A stretch of 59,550 nt of DNA from Acidimicrobiia bacterium (GCA_011523395.1 WTGW01000006.1:1-59550), one strand, 5' to 3'. Shown: positions 18,665-27,658, numbered from the stretch's first letter. Notes: generated by a model from the sequence alone, not told the origin. Program-made: numbers and translations.

Positions 18665-19462
18665 GTGTCCTGGATCCTCCTCACCAACGACGACGGCGTG
18701 GACAGTCCCGCCCTGCCGGCCTTCCGCGCCGCCCTCCGGTCGCTGGGGGATGTGCGCACGGTGGTCCCGTCGGGGCAGCGGAGCTGGATCGGGAAGGCCC
18801 TGACCCGTTTCGAGCCCATCGAGGTGGCCGAGGTGGACCAGGACGGCGCCACCGTCGTAACCGTGTCGGGCACTCCCGCCGATGCCGTGCAGGTGGCGGC
18901 CGGCTACTTCGGGTCACCGCCGGACCTGGTGGTCTCCGGCATCAACATCGGCTACAACCACGGCGCCGGCTACATCATCAGCTCCGGGACGGTCGGCGCC
19001 GCCTTCGAAGGATGGGAACTCGGGATCCGGTCCGTGGCCTTCTCCGCCGGGGTGCGGGGACGCTGGCATACCTGGTACCCGATCATGCGATCCGCTGCCT
19101 CCGCGCCGGACTGGGAGCGCCTGGCGGCGGTCTGCGCCGACATCCTCGGCGATCTCCTCGAAGCGGACCTCCCCGCAGACGTGGTCACCGTCAACCTGCC
19201 GTGGGAGGCCGACCTCGCCACCCCCCGCAGGGTGGTGCCGCCCGCCCGGGTCACCTACGGACAGATGCACCATCGCCTCTCCGACGGGACCTACACCCAC
19301 AACTACCAGGAGGACTTCGGAGACGTCCCGCTGGACGGCACCGACATCGGCGTGAACCATGCGGGCGAGATCGCCATCACCCCCCTGATGGCCCCGGCCT
19401 CGCCCCCGGTCGCCGAGGAGGCCAGAGCCCGACTCGAACGCCCTGCGGGCGCGGCGACTTAG
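18665..19462 (+). CDS. surE: 5'/3'-nucleotidase SurE
   Basis: A metal-dependent phosphatase acting on nucleoside 5'- and 3'-monophosphates. The 265-residue protein has the metal-site start ILLTNDDGVDSPAL (4-17), the PSGQRSWIGKALT loop, SGTPADAV, the SGINIGYNHG ligand motif and SSGTVGAAFEG, all in the usual order. The start is GTG at 18665, within 45 nt of the divergent MogA-like gene. Overall length is standard. It precedes a small membrane-protein gene by 16 nt, so co-transcription with the Rieske cluster is possible. Confidence 0.9.
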   Translation: MSWILLTNDDGVDSPALPAFRAALRSLGDVRTVVPSGQRSWIGKALTRFEPIEVAEVDQDGATVVTVSGTPADAVQVAAGYFGSPPDLVVSGINIGYNHGAGYIISSGTVGAAFEGWELGIRSVAFSAGVRGRWHTWYPIMRSAASAPDWERLAAVCADILGDLLEADLPADVVTVNLPWEADLATPRRVVPPARVTYGQMHHRLSDGTYTHNYQEDFGDVPLDGTDIGVNHAGEIAITPLMAPASPPVAEEARARLERPAGAAT

Positions 19463-19478
19463 CGAGAGAGGCCCGGAA

Positions 19479-19766
19479 ATGAGCTACAACGTTGATCGGA
19501 TTAGCCAGTCCAAGCTACCCACAGTGGTGGCGCTCGCCGCCCTGCTCATCGCTACCTGGATGGATTGGCAATGGGTCTGGGGAGTCTTCTTTCTGTACTG
19601 GGCAGTTCTCGGCATCATGACCGGACAGGCCTTCGTCGTGCGGACCGTCGACCAAGATGAGAGTCCCCTCCTGTTCTGGCTGATAAGCGTGACGTGGCTG
19701 GTGGTCGCCGCGCTGTCCATCTTCTACGACCTCTTCTCCGAGACCGCCCGCCTCTGGTTGGGATAG
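19479..19766 (+). CDS. Small hypothetical membrane protein linked to Rieske oxygenase genes
   Basis: A 95-residue protein with three hydrophobic helices: VVALAALLIATWMDWQWVW, GVFFLYWAVLGIMTG and LLFWLISVTWLVVAALSIF. Loops are short and polar, ending at SETARLWLG. A GAGAGG sequence lies before the ATG. It is only 4 nt from the Rieske oxygenase start, so it is surely in the same transcript. I do not recognise the family; it could assist an oxygenase substrate transporter or electron transfer at the membrane, but nothing in the sequence proves this. Confidence 0.75.
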   Translation: MSYNVDRISQSKLPTVVALAALLIATWMDWQWVWGVFFLYWAVLGIMTGQAFVVRTVDQDESPLLFWLISVTWLVVAALSIFYDLFSETARLWLG

Positions 19767-19770
19767 AGCC

Positions 19771-20910
19771 GTGGCCGACCGGAGAGGAATGCCCATCCTG
19801 CCCGTGGAGGCCTACACGTCGAGGGAGTGGTTCGACCGCGAGCAGGAGCGCATCTTCTCCCGCACCTGGGCTTGCGCCGGTCTCGCCGAGGATGTGACCG
19901 AGCCGGGCCGGTACGTGTCGGTCCAGGCCGGGCTGAACAACATCTTCATCGTGATGGGCAGGGACCGCCGGTTGCGGGCCTTCCACAACATCTGCCGGCA
20001 CCGGGGTACGCAGCTGCTCAGGGCGGTGGGCCAGACCCAGCGCGCCATCGTCTGCCCCTACCACGACTGGACCTATGACCTCGAGGGGCGCCTCGTCTCC
20101 GTGCCGGACCGCGAACGCCAGTTCCCGGGAGTCGACCTGGACTGCGTCAGCCTCAAGAAGGCCTCCGTGGACCTGTGGCGGGGGATGCTATGGGTGCATC
20201 CCGACGAGAACGCGGGTTCGATAATGGACTGGTTCGGCGAGGTGGAGCCGCACCTGGGGCCGCACGAGGTGGACGAGCTTCCCGAGTACGCGAAGGGCCG
20301 CACCGAGCACACCATCGCGGCCAACTGGAAGATCGTGGTCGAGAACTACATCGACGGATACCACCTGGCGCACCTCCACTCCGGGACGCTGGGGATGTAC
20401 GACCACTCGCGCATCGAGTCGGGATTCATCGGCCCGCACTTCGCGTTCTGGGAGCCCCTGGCGCCCGACTACGCCGAGAACGTCGAGAAGAACTCGCCCT
20501 ATCCGCTGGTCATTCCCGCCGACCAGGCGGGCGCGTGGGTGCCGATGCTCTTCCCCGGCATCGGGCTGGCGGAGACCGAGAGCACCTGGTCCCTGTTCCA
20601 TGTGAACCCCATCTCGCCCGACCGCACCCGGGTGGTCATCCGCACCAGGGTGGCCGCCGCTTCGTCCTGGGCCTTCACGCGCCAGGCGGCGCGCTCGAGA
20701 AGGTTCTGGACCAGGCGCGTCTCCGGGAAATACGAAGGGCACGGCGACGACCCCATGGCCTCGGGTGACTTCATGGCCGAGGACATATATGCCTGCGAGC
20801 AGCAGCAGCGGTCCCTTGGGAGCCCTTACTTCGAGCACGGCCCTTCGTCGGAGGGGGAGGCCGGGGTGCGGGCGCACCAGGAGCTGGTGCGGCGCTGGGT
20901 CGAGGGATAG
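19771..20910 (+). CDS. Rieske [2Fe-2S] oxygenase alpha subunit (glycine-betaine/quaternary-amine demethylase type)
   Basis: A ring-hydroxylating-dioxygenase-family alpha subunit of 379 residues. The Rieske centre is Cys75-x-His77 and Cys95-x2-His98 (CRHRGTQLL and CPYHDW). The mononuclear iron site is ENYIDGYHLAHLH (191-203) with a distal Asp near the C-terminus (FMAEDIYA). The pairing with a one-polypeptide flavin/ferredoxin reductase resembles GbcAB and stachydrine demethylases, so N-demethylation of betaine-like compounds is the best guess. Aromatic or carnitine substrates remain possible. The start is GTG at 19771. Confidence 0.85.
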   Translation: MADRRGMPILPVEAYTSREWFDREQERIFSRTWACAGLAEDVTEPGRYVSVQAGLNNIFIVMGRDRRLRAFHNICRHRGTQLLRAVGQTQRAIVCPYHDWTYDLEGRLVSVPDRERQFPGVDLDCVSLKKASVDLWRGMLWVHPDENAGSIMDWFGEVEPHLGPHEVDELPEYAKGRTEHTIAANWKIVVENYIDGYHLAHLHSGTLGMYDHSRIESGFIGPHFAFWEPLAPDYAENVEKNSPYPLVIPADQAGAWVPMLFPGIGLAETESTWSLFHVNPISPDRTRVVIRTRVAAASSWAFTRQAARSRRFWTRRVSGKYEGHGDDPMASGDFMAEDIYACEQQQRSLGSPYFEHGPSSEGEAGVRAHQELVRRWVEG

Positions 20911-21966
20911 GTGGACGGAACATTCCACCGGCTCCGGGTATCGGCGACCCGGGCCGAGACGGAGCGGGCCACCAGCCTGGTCTTCGAGGTTCCCGAAGGG
21001 CTGCGGGAGACCTTTCGCTGGAAGGCCGGTCAGCACGTCACGCTGCGCTTCCACCTCGGTGGTGAAGAGGTACGGAGGCCCTACTCGATCTCCGACAGGC
21101 CGGAGGACGGACTCCTGCGCGTCACCGTCAAGCGTCACCAAGGCGGCCTGGTCTCCAATCACGTGAACGAAGGCGTGGCCGCCGGCGACGTGGTGGATGT
21201 GATGCCTCCCTTCGGCGGCTTCTGCCTGGATCCCGATCCCAGGGCCCGGCGCACCTATTACTTCTTCGGCGCGGGCAGCGGCATCACGCCGTTGTTCGCC
21301 ATGATCGGCTCCGTCCTGGCGTCCGAGCCCCATTCCGTGGCCCGGCTGGCCTATGGCAACGTCGACGCCGGATCGGCCATCTTCCGTGAGGATTTGGCCC
21401 GGATGGAGGAGGGCTCGGAGGGTCGTCTCCGGGTCCGGCACGTGCTGTCGTCTCCCTCCCGGGTGTCATCCCTCGCGCCTTGGAGACGGGGACGCATCGA
21501 CGCCGGGTGCGTGGCCGATTTCATCAACGAGCATCCCCCCTACGCCCAGGACACCCGGTACTACGTCTGCGGCCCGGGAGGGATGAACACCGCCGTCCGG
21601 CGTGCCTTGTTGGACATCGACGTGCCGGACACGCGCATCCACATGGAGAGCTACGGCCCGGTCGAGCCGCCTGACGACTCGGTGGCGGGCGTGGCGGCGG
21701 AGGCCACGGTACGGCTCGGAGGCGCCACCCTCACCGTTCCGGTGGCGGCGGGGCAGACGGTGCTGGGCGCGACCCGGGCCGCCGGCGAGACTCCGCCCTA
21801 CTCGTGCGAGTCAGGCGTCTGCGGCGCCTGCCGGGCACGGCTACGGCGGGGGAGAATCCACCTGAGAGCTCGCATGGCCCTGACCGACGCCGACATCTCC
21901 AGAGGGGCGATCCTCACGTGCCAGGCGCTACCCGTCACCCCTCGGCTCACGGTGGAATACGACTGA
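20911..21966 (+). CDS. Hybrid flavin/[2Fe-2S] ferredoxin reductase (GbcB-like)
   Basis: Passes electrons from NAD(P)H to the Rieske oxygenase. It is a 351-residue protein with an FAD-binding domain (RRPYSIS), an NAD-binding domain (FGAGSGITPLFAMIG and YVCGPGGMN) and a C-terminal plant-type ferredoxin with CESGVCGACRARL and a distal Cys in ILTCQ. This order (reductase then ferredoxin) is as in GbcB and CntB-type partners. GTG 20911 starts immediately after the oxygenase stop, so the genes are coupled. Confidence 0.9.
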   Translation: MDGTFHRLRVSATRAETERATSLVFEVPEGLRETFRWKAGQHVTLRFHLGGEEVRRPYSISDRPEDGLLRVTVKRHQGGLVSNHVNEGVAAGDVVDVMPPFGGFCLDPDPRARRTYYFFGAGSGITPLFAMIGSVLASEPHSVARLAYGNVDAGSAIFREDLARMEEGSEGRLRVRHVLSSPSRVSSLAPWRRGRIDAGCVADFINEHPPYAQDTRYYVCGPGGMNTAVRRALLDIDVPDTRIHMESYGPVEPPDDSVAGVAAEATVRLGGATLTVPVAAGQTVLGATRAAGETPPYSCESGVCGACRARLRRGRIHLRARMALTDADISRGAILTCQALPVTPRLTVEYD

Positions 21967-21994
21967 GAGCCGGCCACCGGACCCGGCCCCCCTG

Positions 21995-23200
21995 CTAGCC
22001 GCCGTGGCGAGCGATCGCCTCGTACAGGGCGGTCGTGAGGGCGCGGGGGCGGGGGTCGGTTCGCGCTTCCATGTACGTCTGGTTCATGGCGTATCCGAAG
22101 CCCACCTCTGCGACCGGGTCGGCGTAGCCGACGGCACCTCCTATGCCCTGCATCCCGAACGTCTCGTCGTTGGGTCCCAGCGACATGCCGCCGCCGATGG
22201 AGCGGCCGTAGCCGAGGGCGACGCGGGAGACGCCTCCGAATAGGGCATCCACGCCCCGGGCCTGTTCGGCCGAGTGGGTGACGACCGACTCCCCGGACAC
22301 GATCCGCACCCCGTCGAGCACGCCTCCCCCGGCCAGCATGGCGTACATGCGGGCCACGCTCCGGGCGTCGCCGATCCCGTTGATGGCAGGGGCCTCCGCC
22401 GTCCAGAAGTCCGGGTCGTTGGCCAGATCGACCGGGCTCCGCCCCGTAGGTCCGATGAAGAGCGCGGCCGCGGCGGGGTTAGCGGGCCCCCAGATGGCCC
22501 TCAGGAGGTCGGCCGCAGGGTCGGGATCGTGCAGGAGCCGGGCCACCCGCCCGTGCTGCTCGACGGGAAGCCCGATCCACAGGTCCAAGCCGAGCGGGCG
22601 GGCCACCTCGTCCGCGAAGAACGTCCCGAGAGTGCGGCCGTCGATCCGCCGCACCAGCTCGCCCACCAGCCAGCCGTAGCTGATCGAGTGGTAGCCGAGG
22701 GTGGTACCCGGCTCCCAGGCCAAGGGTGCGGCGGCGAGGCGGGCCGCGATCTCATCAGTGCGATGCCACCCCGCCTGGTCGTCGCCGCTCACGACATCCC
22801 AGTACCGGGGGAACGACGGAAGCCCGAGCGTGTGGCTGAGGATATGCCGTACGAGCGCCCTGTCCTTGCCCTGTGCGGCGAACTCGGGCCAGTAGGCGGC
22901 TACCGGGGCGTCGAGATCCATCAGACCGCGGTCGGCCAGGATCTGGGCCACCAGGGCCGTTGGCCCCTTCGTAACCGAGAAAAGGAAGACGAGCGTGTCA
23001 TGTGTCCACGGGCGCTCCGGCGTGGCCATCCCCGCCCACAGGTTGACCACGCAGTCGCCCCCCACGTATGCGCAGAACTCGGCCCCCACCTCGCCCCGGA
23101 TGGCGAAGTTCTCTTCGAACGCGTCTACGACTCGTTCGAAGCCGGCGGCTGCGTGCCCACTGATGTCGGTCACTGTCGGCGTCTCACCCGAGAAGGACAC
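21995..23200 (-). CDS. Serine hydrolase (beta-lactamase / class C-like family)
   Basis: A protein of about 401 residues of the beta-lactamase/esterase fold. The active-site SxxK motif is SVTK in FLFSVTKGPTALVAQ; the YxN/YxS equivalent is GYHSISYGW; HILSHTLGLPSF is the usual segment between them. No signal peptide is clear, so it is probably cytoplasmic, like esterase EstB-type proteins. The frame is open upstream into the glyA promoter region, so the start is uncertain; GTG 23200 with GGAG 10 nt upstream is used, GTG 23173 is an alternative. It is divergent from glyA. Confidence 0.85.
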   Translation of the reverse strand: MSFSGETPTVTDISGHAAAGFERVVDAFEENFAIRGEVGAEFCAYVGGDCVVNLWAGMATPERPWTHDTLVFLFSVTKGPTALVAQILADRGLMDLDAPVAAYWPEFAAQGKDRALVRHILSHTLGLPSFPRYWDVVSGDDQAGWHRTDEIAARLAAAPLAWEPGTTLGYHSISYGWLVGELVRRIDGRTLGTFFADEVARPLGLDLWIGLPVEQHGRVARLLHDPDPAADLLRAIWGPANPAAAALFIGPTGRSPVDLANDPDFWTAEAPAINGIGDARSVARMYAMLAGGGVLDGVRIVSGESVVTHSAEQARGVDALFGGVSRVALGYGRSIGGGMSLGPNDETFGMQGIGGAVGYADPVAEVGFGYAMNQTYMEARTDPRPRALTTALYEAIARHGG

Positions 23201-23321
23201 TACGAGGACGCTCCGCCGCCGCGCAAGGGAGCTGGCATGACAGCCCCTTGCAGCATCCGATTCCAGCGCCGCACTAGTACCCTGGGGCCGCGTCCAGAGC
23301 GGAGGTGACGGCATCACCGAC

Positions 23322-24584
23322 ATGCGACCGATCGAGCAGGTCGACTCCGAGGTAGCGGACCTCATCAGCCGGGATGTGGCCCGCCAGAACACCCACATCC
23401 ACCTGATCGCGTCGGAGAACTTCGCCTCGCCCGCCGTCATGGAGGCGTGCGGATCGATCTACACCAACAAGTACGCGGAGGGCTACCCCGGGCGGCGCTA
23501 CTACGAGGGCTGCGAGTGGGTGGACGGCCTCGAGAGCCTGGCCATCCACCGGGCCAAGGCGCTGTTCGGCGCGGAGTACGTCAACGTCCAACCCCACTCC
23601 GGCGCCCAGGCCAACATGGGGGTCTACTTCGCGCATCTCGAACCGGGCGACACGGTGCTCGGCCTCAGCCTGGCCGAGGGCGGCCACCTGACCCACGGCT
23701 CGCCGGTGAACTTCTCCGGCCGCCTCTACCGGTTCGTGGCCTACGGGGTCGATCGCCACACCGAGCGGATCGACATGGACGAGGTGAGGGCCAAGGCGCT
23801 CGAACACCGTCCCAAGATCGTCCTCGCCGGCTACTCCGCCTATTCCCGCCACCTCGACTACGACGCCTTCCGGTCCATCGCCGACGAGATCGGGGCGCTG
23901 CTGATGGTGGACGCGGCCCACTTCATCGGCCTGGTGGCGGGCGGGGCGTCGCCCAATCCCGTGCCGATCGCCGACATCGTCACAGCCACCACCCACAAGG
24001 CGCTCCGGGGACCCCGGGGCGGCATGATCATGGCCAAGGAGCAGTACGGGGCCGGTCTCAACAAGGCGGTCTTCCCCGACATGCAAGGCGGGCCCATCAT
24101 CAGCCAGATCGCAGGCAAGGCGGTCTGCTTCCGGGAGGCCTCGACGGAGGCCTACCAGGCCTACGCCCACCAGATCGTGGCCAACGCCTCGGCCATGGCC
24201 GGAGCGTTCATGGAGCGCGGGGTGCGGGTGGTCTCGGGCGGCACTGACAACCACCTGCTACTGCTCGACATGCGGTCCATCGACGAGGACCTGACCGGCA
24301 AGGAAGCCTCGACCCTCCTCGACTCGATCGGGATCACCCTGAACCGGAACGGCATTCCGTTCGACCCGAGGCCGCCCTTCATCACCAGCGGCCTCCGCAT
24401 CGGCACGCCCGGCATCACCACCTGCGGGATGGAAGAAGCCGAGGCGGCCCGGATCGCCGCCCTGATCACCCGCGCCCTCCGGCACCGGACAGAAGAGGCG
24501 ATAGTCAGAGAGGTCCAGACCGACGTGGCGGAACTGGCCTCGGCCTTCCCCCCCTATCCCCCCGACTTCCCCGGCCACGTCTAG
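23322..24584 (+). CDS. glyA: Serine hydroxymethyltransferase
   Basis: Interconverts serine and glycine, feeding one-carbon units to tetrahydrofolate. The 420-residue PLP enzyme has the SENFASPAVMEACGS start, EGYPGRRYYEGCEWVDGLE, DAAHFIGLVAGG and the PLP lysine motif TATTHKALRGPRGG (Lys226). ATG 23322 gives the usual family length. Being next to the Rieske/betaine-type genes could be meaningful, because betaine demethylation ends in glycine. The two sets are separated by the divergent hydrolase, so this is only a suggestion. Confidence 0.95.
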   Translation: MRPIEQVDSEVADLISRDVARQNTHIHLIASENFASPAVMEACGSIYTNKYAEGYPGRRYYEGCEWVDGLESLAIHRAKALFGAEYVNVQPHSGAQANMGVYFAHLEPGDTVLGLSLAEGGHLTHGSPVNFSGRLYRFVAYGVDRHTERIDMDEVRAKALEHRPKIVLAGYSAYSRHLDYDAFRSIADEIGALLMVDAAHFIGLVAGGASPNPVPIADIVTATTHKALRGPRGGMIMAKEQYGAGLNKAVFPDMQGGPIISQIAGKAVCFREASTEAYQAYAHQIVANASAMAGAFMERGVRVVSGGTDNHLLLLDMRSIDEDLTGKEASTLLDSIGITLNRNGIPFDPRPPFITSGLRIGTPGITTCGMEEAEAARIAALITRALRHRTEEAIVREVQTDVAELASAFPPYPPDFPGHV

Positions 24585-24638
24585 CCGCTCAAGAGCCGTC
24601 CCCGCGAGGGTTGGCTGGACGAGAATCTAAGGTGCAAC

Positions 24639-24662
24639 TTTAGATTATCATGATAATCTAAA
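24639..24662. promoter_or_regulatory. Perfect 24-nt AT-rich palindrome upstream of AAA_14 ATPase gene
   Basis: The half-site TTTAGATTATCA is followed directly by its exact inverse complement, ending 4 nt before the ATG of the next gene. An extra partial copy AATCTAA sits about 15 nt further upstream (24624-24630). The surroundings are very GC-rich, so this AT island stands out. A transcription-factor operator for self-control of the ATPase gene is the simplest reading. A recombination or insertion scar is the alternative. Confidence 0.6.
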
Positions 24663-24666
24663 GGAC

Positions 24667-25818
24667 ATGTTTAGACGATCATTGCTGCTGCCGCCGCCGG
24701 GGACGGAGACTTTCTTTCTCTGGGGGCCGCGGCAGGTGGGCAAGAGCACGTTGCTCAGGCAGCGGTATCCCGACGGTGTGTGGGTCGATCTGCTCAAGGC
24801 CGACGAGTTCCGCCGCTATGCGGGGCGTCCTGAGTTGCTGCGCCAGGAGCTTGAGGCGGCGGGTCCGGATCCGTCCCGGCACGTGGTCATCGACGAGGTC
24901 CAGAAAGTGCCCGCACTGCTCGACGAGGTGCACTGGCTGATCGAGAACCGCGGGCTGTGCTTCGCGCTGTGCGGGTCCAGCGCGCGCAAGGTGCGGCGCG
25001 GTGCGGCCAACCTGTTGGGCGGGCGCGCCCTGCGTTACGATCTGCGCGGTCTCACCGCCGGAGAGATCGGGGAGGGCTTCGACCTCGACCGGGTACTCAA
25101 CCACGGCTACCTGCCCAGGATGTACCAGTCCGCCCGGCCCCGGCGCCTACTCGACGCCTACATCGGAGACTATTTGCGCCAGGAGGTCGCTGCCGAGGGC
25201 CTGGTGCGGAACCTACCCGCGTTCTCGGACTTCCTCGACGCGGCCGCCCTGAGCGACGGCGACCCCGTCAACTACTCGAACATCGCCCGCGACTGCGGTG
25301 TGTCGGGACCCACCGCCAAGGCATACTTCGGCATCCTCGAGGACACGTTGCTGGCGCGGCGACTGCCCCGCTGGCGGCGGCGGGCGAAGCGCCGCCTTGC
25401 CGGAGCGCCGAAGCTCTACTTCGAGGACGTGGGGGTTGTGAACCGCCTGGCCCGCCGTGGAGAGCTCGAACGGGGCACGGATCGGTACGGCAAGGCGTTC
25501 GAGAACTGGGTCTTCCACGAGCTTTCCGCCTTCATCGCCTACCGCGACCGCGACGAGGAACTGGCCTACTGGAGACTCCCCAGCGGCATCGAGGTCGATT
25601 TCGTGATCGGCGACATGCGCCTCGCAGTCGAGGCGAAGGCGAGCGCCCGGATCGGCAGCCAGCACCTCAAGGGACTCCGCACCCTGGCCGAGGAACACCC
25701 CGGTGTGCGCCGGATCATGGTGTGCCTCGAACCCCGCCCGCGCCGCACCGACGACGGCATCGACATCCTCCCGGCGACAGACTTCGCTCGCCGCCTCTGG
25801 CAGGGTGACCTTGATTAG
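24667..25818 (+). CDS. AAA_14 ATP-binding protein with DUF4143 C-terminal domain
   Basis: A 383-residue protein with an N-terminal AAA+ domain: Walker A GPRQVGKST (20-28) and Walker B HVVIDEVQK with Asp76 and Glu77. A winged-helix-like middle follows, then a C-terminal DUF4143 domain with GIEVDFVIGDMRLAVEAKAS, which looks like a PD-(D/E)xK nuclease-type core. These proteins are common in bacteria and archaea, usually as isolated genes of unknown function. RBS AAAGGA overlaps the palindrome end. No partner gene is adjacent. Confidence 0.88.
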   Translation: MFRRSLLLPPPGTETFFLWGPRQVGKSTLLRQRYPDGVWVDLLKADEFRRYAGRPELLRQELEAAGPDPSRHVVIDEVQKVPALLDEVHWLIENRGLCFALCGSSARKVRRGAANLLGGRALRYDLRGLTAGEIGEGFDLDRVLNHGYLPRMYQSARPRRLLDAYIGDYLRQEVAAEGLVRNLPAFSDFLDAAALSDGDPVNYSNIARDCGVSGPTAKAYFGILEDTLLARRLPRWRRRAKRRLAGAPKLYFEDVGVVNRLARRGELERGTDRYGKAFENWVFHELSAFIAYRDRDEELAYWRLPSGIEVDFVIGDMRLAVEAKASARIGSQHLKGLRTLAEEHPGVRRIMVCLEPRPRRTDDGIDILPATDFARRLWQGDLD

Positions 25819-25995
25819 TCCCCACCTCGGAGTGGGACCTTCGGAGATGTGGGATCAAAGTTGGAAGACGCACCGCGCGATCGACCCACCGAGGTGGTGC
25901 CAACGCCCGACGTCGGATCTCGAATCTGTCCATCCGCGATACATCGAGCGGCTCTTAGTAACCGGCGATCAGCCCGGGCGGCACCCCTCTGCTGA

Positions 25996-26025
25996 TTGTG
26001 AAGCTGATCACAAGCTTGCTACGAT
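25996..26025 (+). promoter_or_regulatory. Likely promoter of the ATP synthase operon
   Basis: A -35-like TTGTGA (25996-26001) and a -10-like TACGAT (26020-26025) are separated by 18 nt. The predicted transcript start would fall at about 26032-26034, which is the ATG of the first gene, so the operon mRNA would be leaderless. The match was found by eye and has not been measured. Confidence 0.4.
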
Positions 26026-26033
26026 CCGGGCCG

Positions 26034-26336
26034 ATGCCCGAGCCCGTCGGCCAGCACCACTCCCAAGCGGAAACTCCCAGGTCACCTGCGGATTCAGCCC
26101 TCCGGACAGCACATGCCGGGGTTACCTCAGCAGTGGCTGACGGATGGGTTGCAGGAGGCTCCTTCTTCGGTTCGATTATGGCCGGCACCCTGCTGGGCTG
26201 GCTTGCCGATCGATGGCTCGATACCGAACCTTGGCTCATCGTGGCCGGCATCGTCCTGGGATCCGTCAACGGGTTCTATCGCCTGTGGATGGTGGGCAGG
26301 ATCCCCACCGGGAAGCAGCCCGTTGCCGGCCGCTGA
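26034..26336 (+). CDS. AtpZ/AtpI-family protein of the ATP synthase operon
   Basis: A 100-residue protein with an N-terminal polar part and two membrane helices: GSFFGSIMAGTLLGWLADRW and WLIVAGIVLGSVNGFYRLW. This matches the small AtpZ-type protein that often starts bacterial atp operons and is thought to act in c-ring assembly or Mg2+ transport with AtpI. ATG 26034 is used because the -10 box lies just upstream; earlier in-frame ATGs would put the promoter inside the gene. A second AtpI-like gene follows directly. Confidence 0.8.
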   Translation: MPEPVGQHHSQAETPRSPADSALRTAHAGVTSAVADGWVAGGSFFGSIMAGTLLGWLADRWLDTEPWLIVAGIVLGSVNGFYRLWMVGRIPTGKQPVAGR

Positions 26337-26364
26337 GACCCCTACCACGCACCCCAATGGCGGT

Positions 26365-26841
26365 GTGACCCGCCGCGAGGTCGAGGACTATCTGGCGGGC
26401 CGCCCTCCGGTCGAGCTGAACCTGGTGCGTTCCCTCCTGCGCCGCGTCGTGGTGGTGGGCCCGCTCGCGGTGGTGATGGCGGGCCTGATCAGGGGCCTCG
26501 ACGGCGCCGTCGCCGCGGCCATAGGGGTCGTCCTGGTGGTCGGCTACTACCTGCTGTCGGGGGCGCTGATGTCCTGGTTGGCTAGGGTGTCGCTCGGGGC
26601 CTATCATGCCGGTGCCCTCTTCGGGTTCGTGGCACGCCTCGGCCTGATAGTGGCAACGATGCTGGCTGTGGCAGCCCTCTTCGATGTGGATCGTCCGGCG
26701 CTCGGCCTGACCGTGATCGCGACCTACATGGTGTTGCTCCTCTGGGAGGCGGGAACGCGCGGGAGCCGGCGAGCCAGCAGATCCGGCAAGGCGTGGAAGG
26801 CCGGGACGGCGAGAGGAAGGAGTGATCGATCGCATGGGTGA
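26365..26841 (+). CDS. AtpI-like membrane protein
   Basis: A protein of about 158 residues with four hydrophobic helices (VVVVGPLAVVMAGLIRGL, AAAIGVVLVVGYYLLSGAL, AGALFGFVARLGLIVATML, and a last helix around LTVIATYMVLLLWEA) and a basic C-terminal tail. It resembles the ATP synthase protein I group by position and topology. The start is uncertain: GTG 26365 has no Shine-Dalgarno, while TTG 26323 would overlap the preceding gene and has GGGAAG upstream. It overlaps the atpB start by 8 nt. Confidence 0.7.
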   Translation: MTRREVEDYLAGRPPVELNLVRSLLRRVVVVGPLAVVMAGLIRGLDGAVAAAIGVVLVVGYYLLSGALMSWLARVSLGAYHAGALFGFVARLGLIVATMLAVAALFDVDRPALGLTVIATYMVLLLWEAGTRGSRRASRSGKAWKAGTARGRSDRSHG

Positions 26842-27658
26842 GGTGATGATTCTGGCGATCGACTGTGACCTCGAGGCCGAGGTCATATGCGCGCCCACCG
26901 ACGTGAACAGCCTCTTCGAGTTCACCACGCCGCTGTTCTCGATAGGCGGGTTCCACTTCACCCGAACCGTCTTCCTGATCTTCGCCGCCATGGCCATCGT
27001 CCTGGGGCTCCTCTACTTCGGCCTGCGCCGCGGGCAGCTGGTCCCCTCCAAGTACGAGTTGGCGATAGAGAGCCTGGTGGGCTTCGTCCGGGACGACATC
27101 GCCAAGGGCGTGATCGGACCGGTGCACGGGATGCGCTACTTCCCCTACCTCCTGTCGGTCTTCTTCTTCCTGCTGGTGGGGAACCTCTTCAAGGTCACTC
27201 CGCTGGTGAACTTCCCCATCAGCTCGCGGATGGCCCTCTCCGGCTTCCTGGCCATCCTCACCTGGGTGATCTTCGTGTTCGTGGGCTTCGCCAAGAACGG
27301 CTTCAAGCACTACTTCTTCGATGCCCTCTGGCCGAAGTCGGTCCCCATCGCTATGCGCTGGCTGGTCGGGCTCATCGAGATCGTCTCGACCTTCGTGCTC
27401 CGACCCGTGACCCTGGCAGTGCGGCTGTTCGCCAACATGGTGGCCGGGCACCTCATGCTGACCCTGCTGCTCGTGTCGGGCCTGCTCTTCGTGGCCGGCG
27501 TGGGCGACATCGGCCTCAAGGCGGGTATCGGAGTCATCTGGTTCGCCTTCGGGCTGGCCATCTGGATCTTCGAATTTGTGGTGGCGGTGCTTCAGGCCTA
27601 CATCTTCACCCTGCTCTCCGCGGTCTACATCCAGACCTCGCTTGAGCCGGCCCACTGA
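26834..27658 (+). CDS. atpB: ATP synthase F0 subunit a
   Basis: The membrane stator subunit that forms the proton half-channels against the c-ring. It has about six hydrophobic segments, with the essential-arginine helix around RPVTLAVRLFANMVAGH and the final helix FEFVVAVLQAYIFTLLSAVY; the pattern is standard. ATG 26834 is preferred (GGAG about 10 nt upstream); GTG 26822 is an alternative that would overlap the ribosome site. It overlaps the AtpI-like gene and is 79 nt from atpE. Confidence 0.93.
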   Translation: MGEVMILAIDCDLEAEVICAPTDVNSLFEFTTPLFSIGGFHFTRTVFLIFAAMAIVLGLLYFGLRRGQLVPSKYELAIESLVGFVRDDIAKGVIGPVHGMRYFPYLLSVFFFLLVGNLFKVTPLVNFPISSRMALSGFLAILTWVIFVFVGFAKNGFKHYFFDALWPKSVPIAMRWLVGLIEIVSTFVLRPVTLAVRLFANMVAGHLMLTLLLVSGLLFVAGVGDIGLKAGIGVIWFAFGLAIWIFEFVVAVLQAYIFTLLSAVYIQTSLEPAH

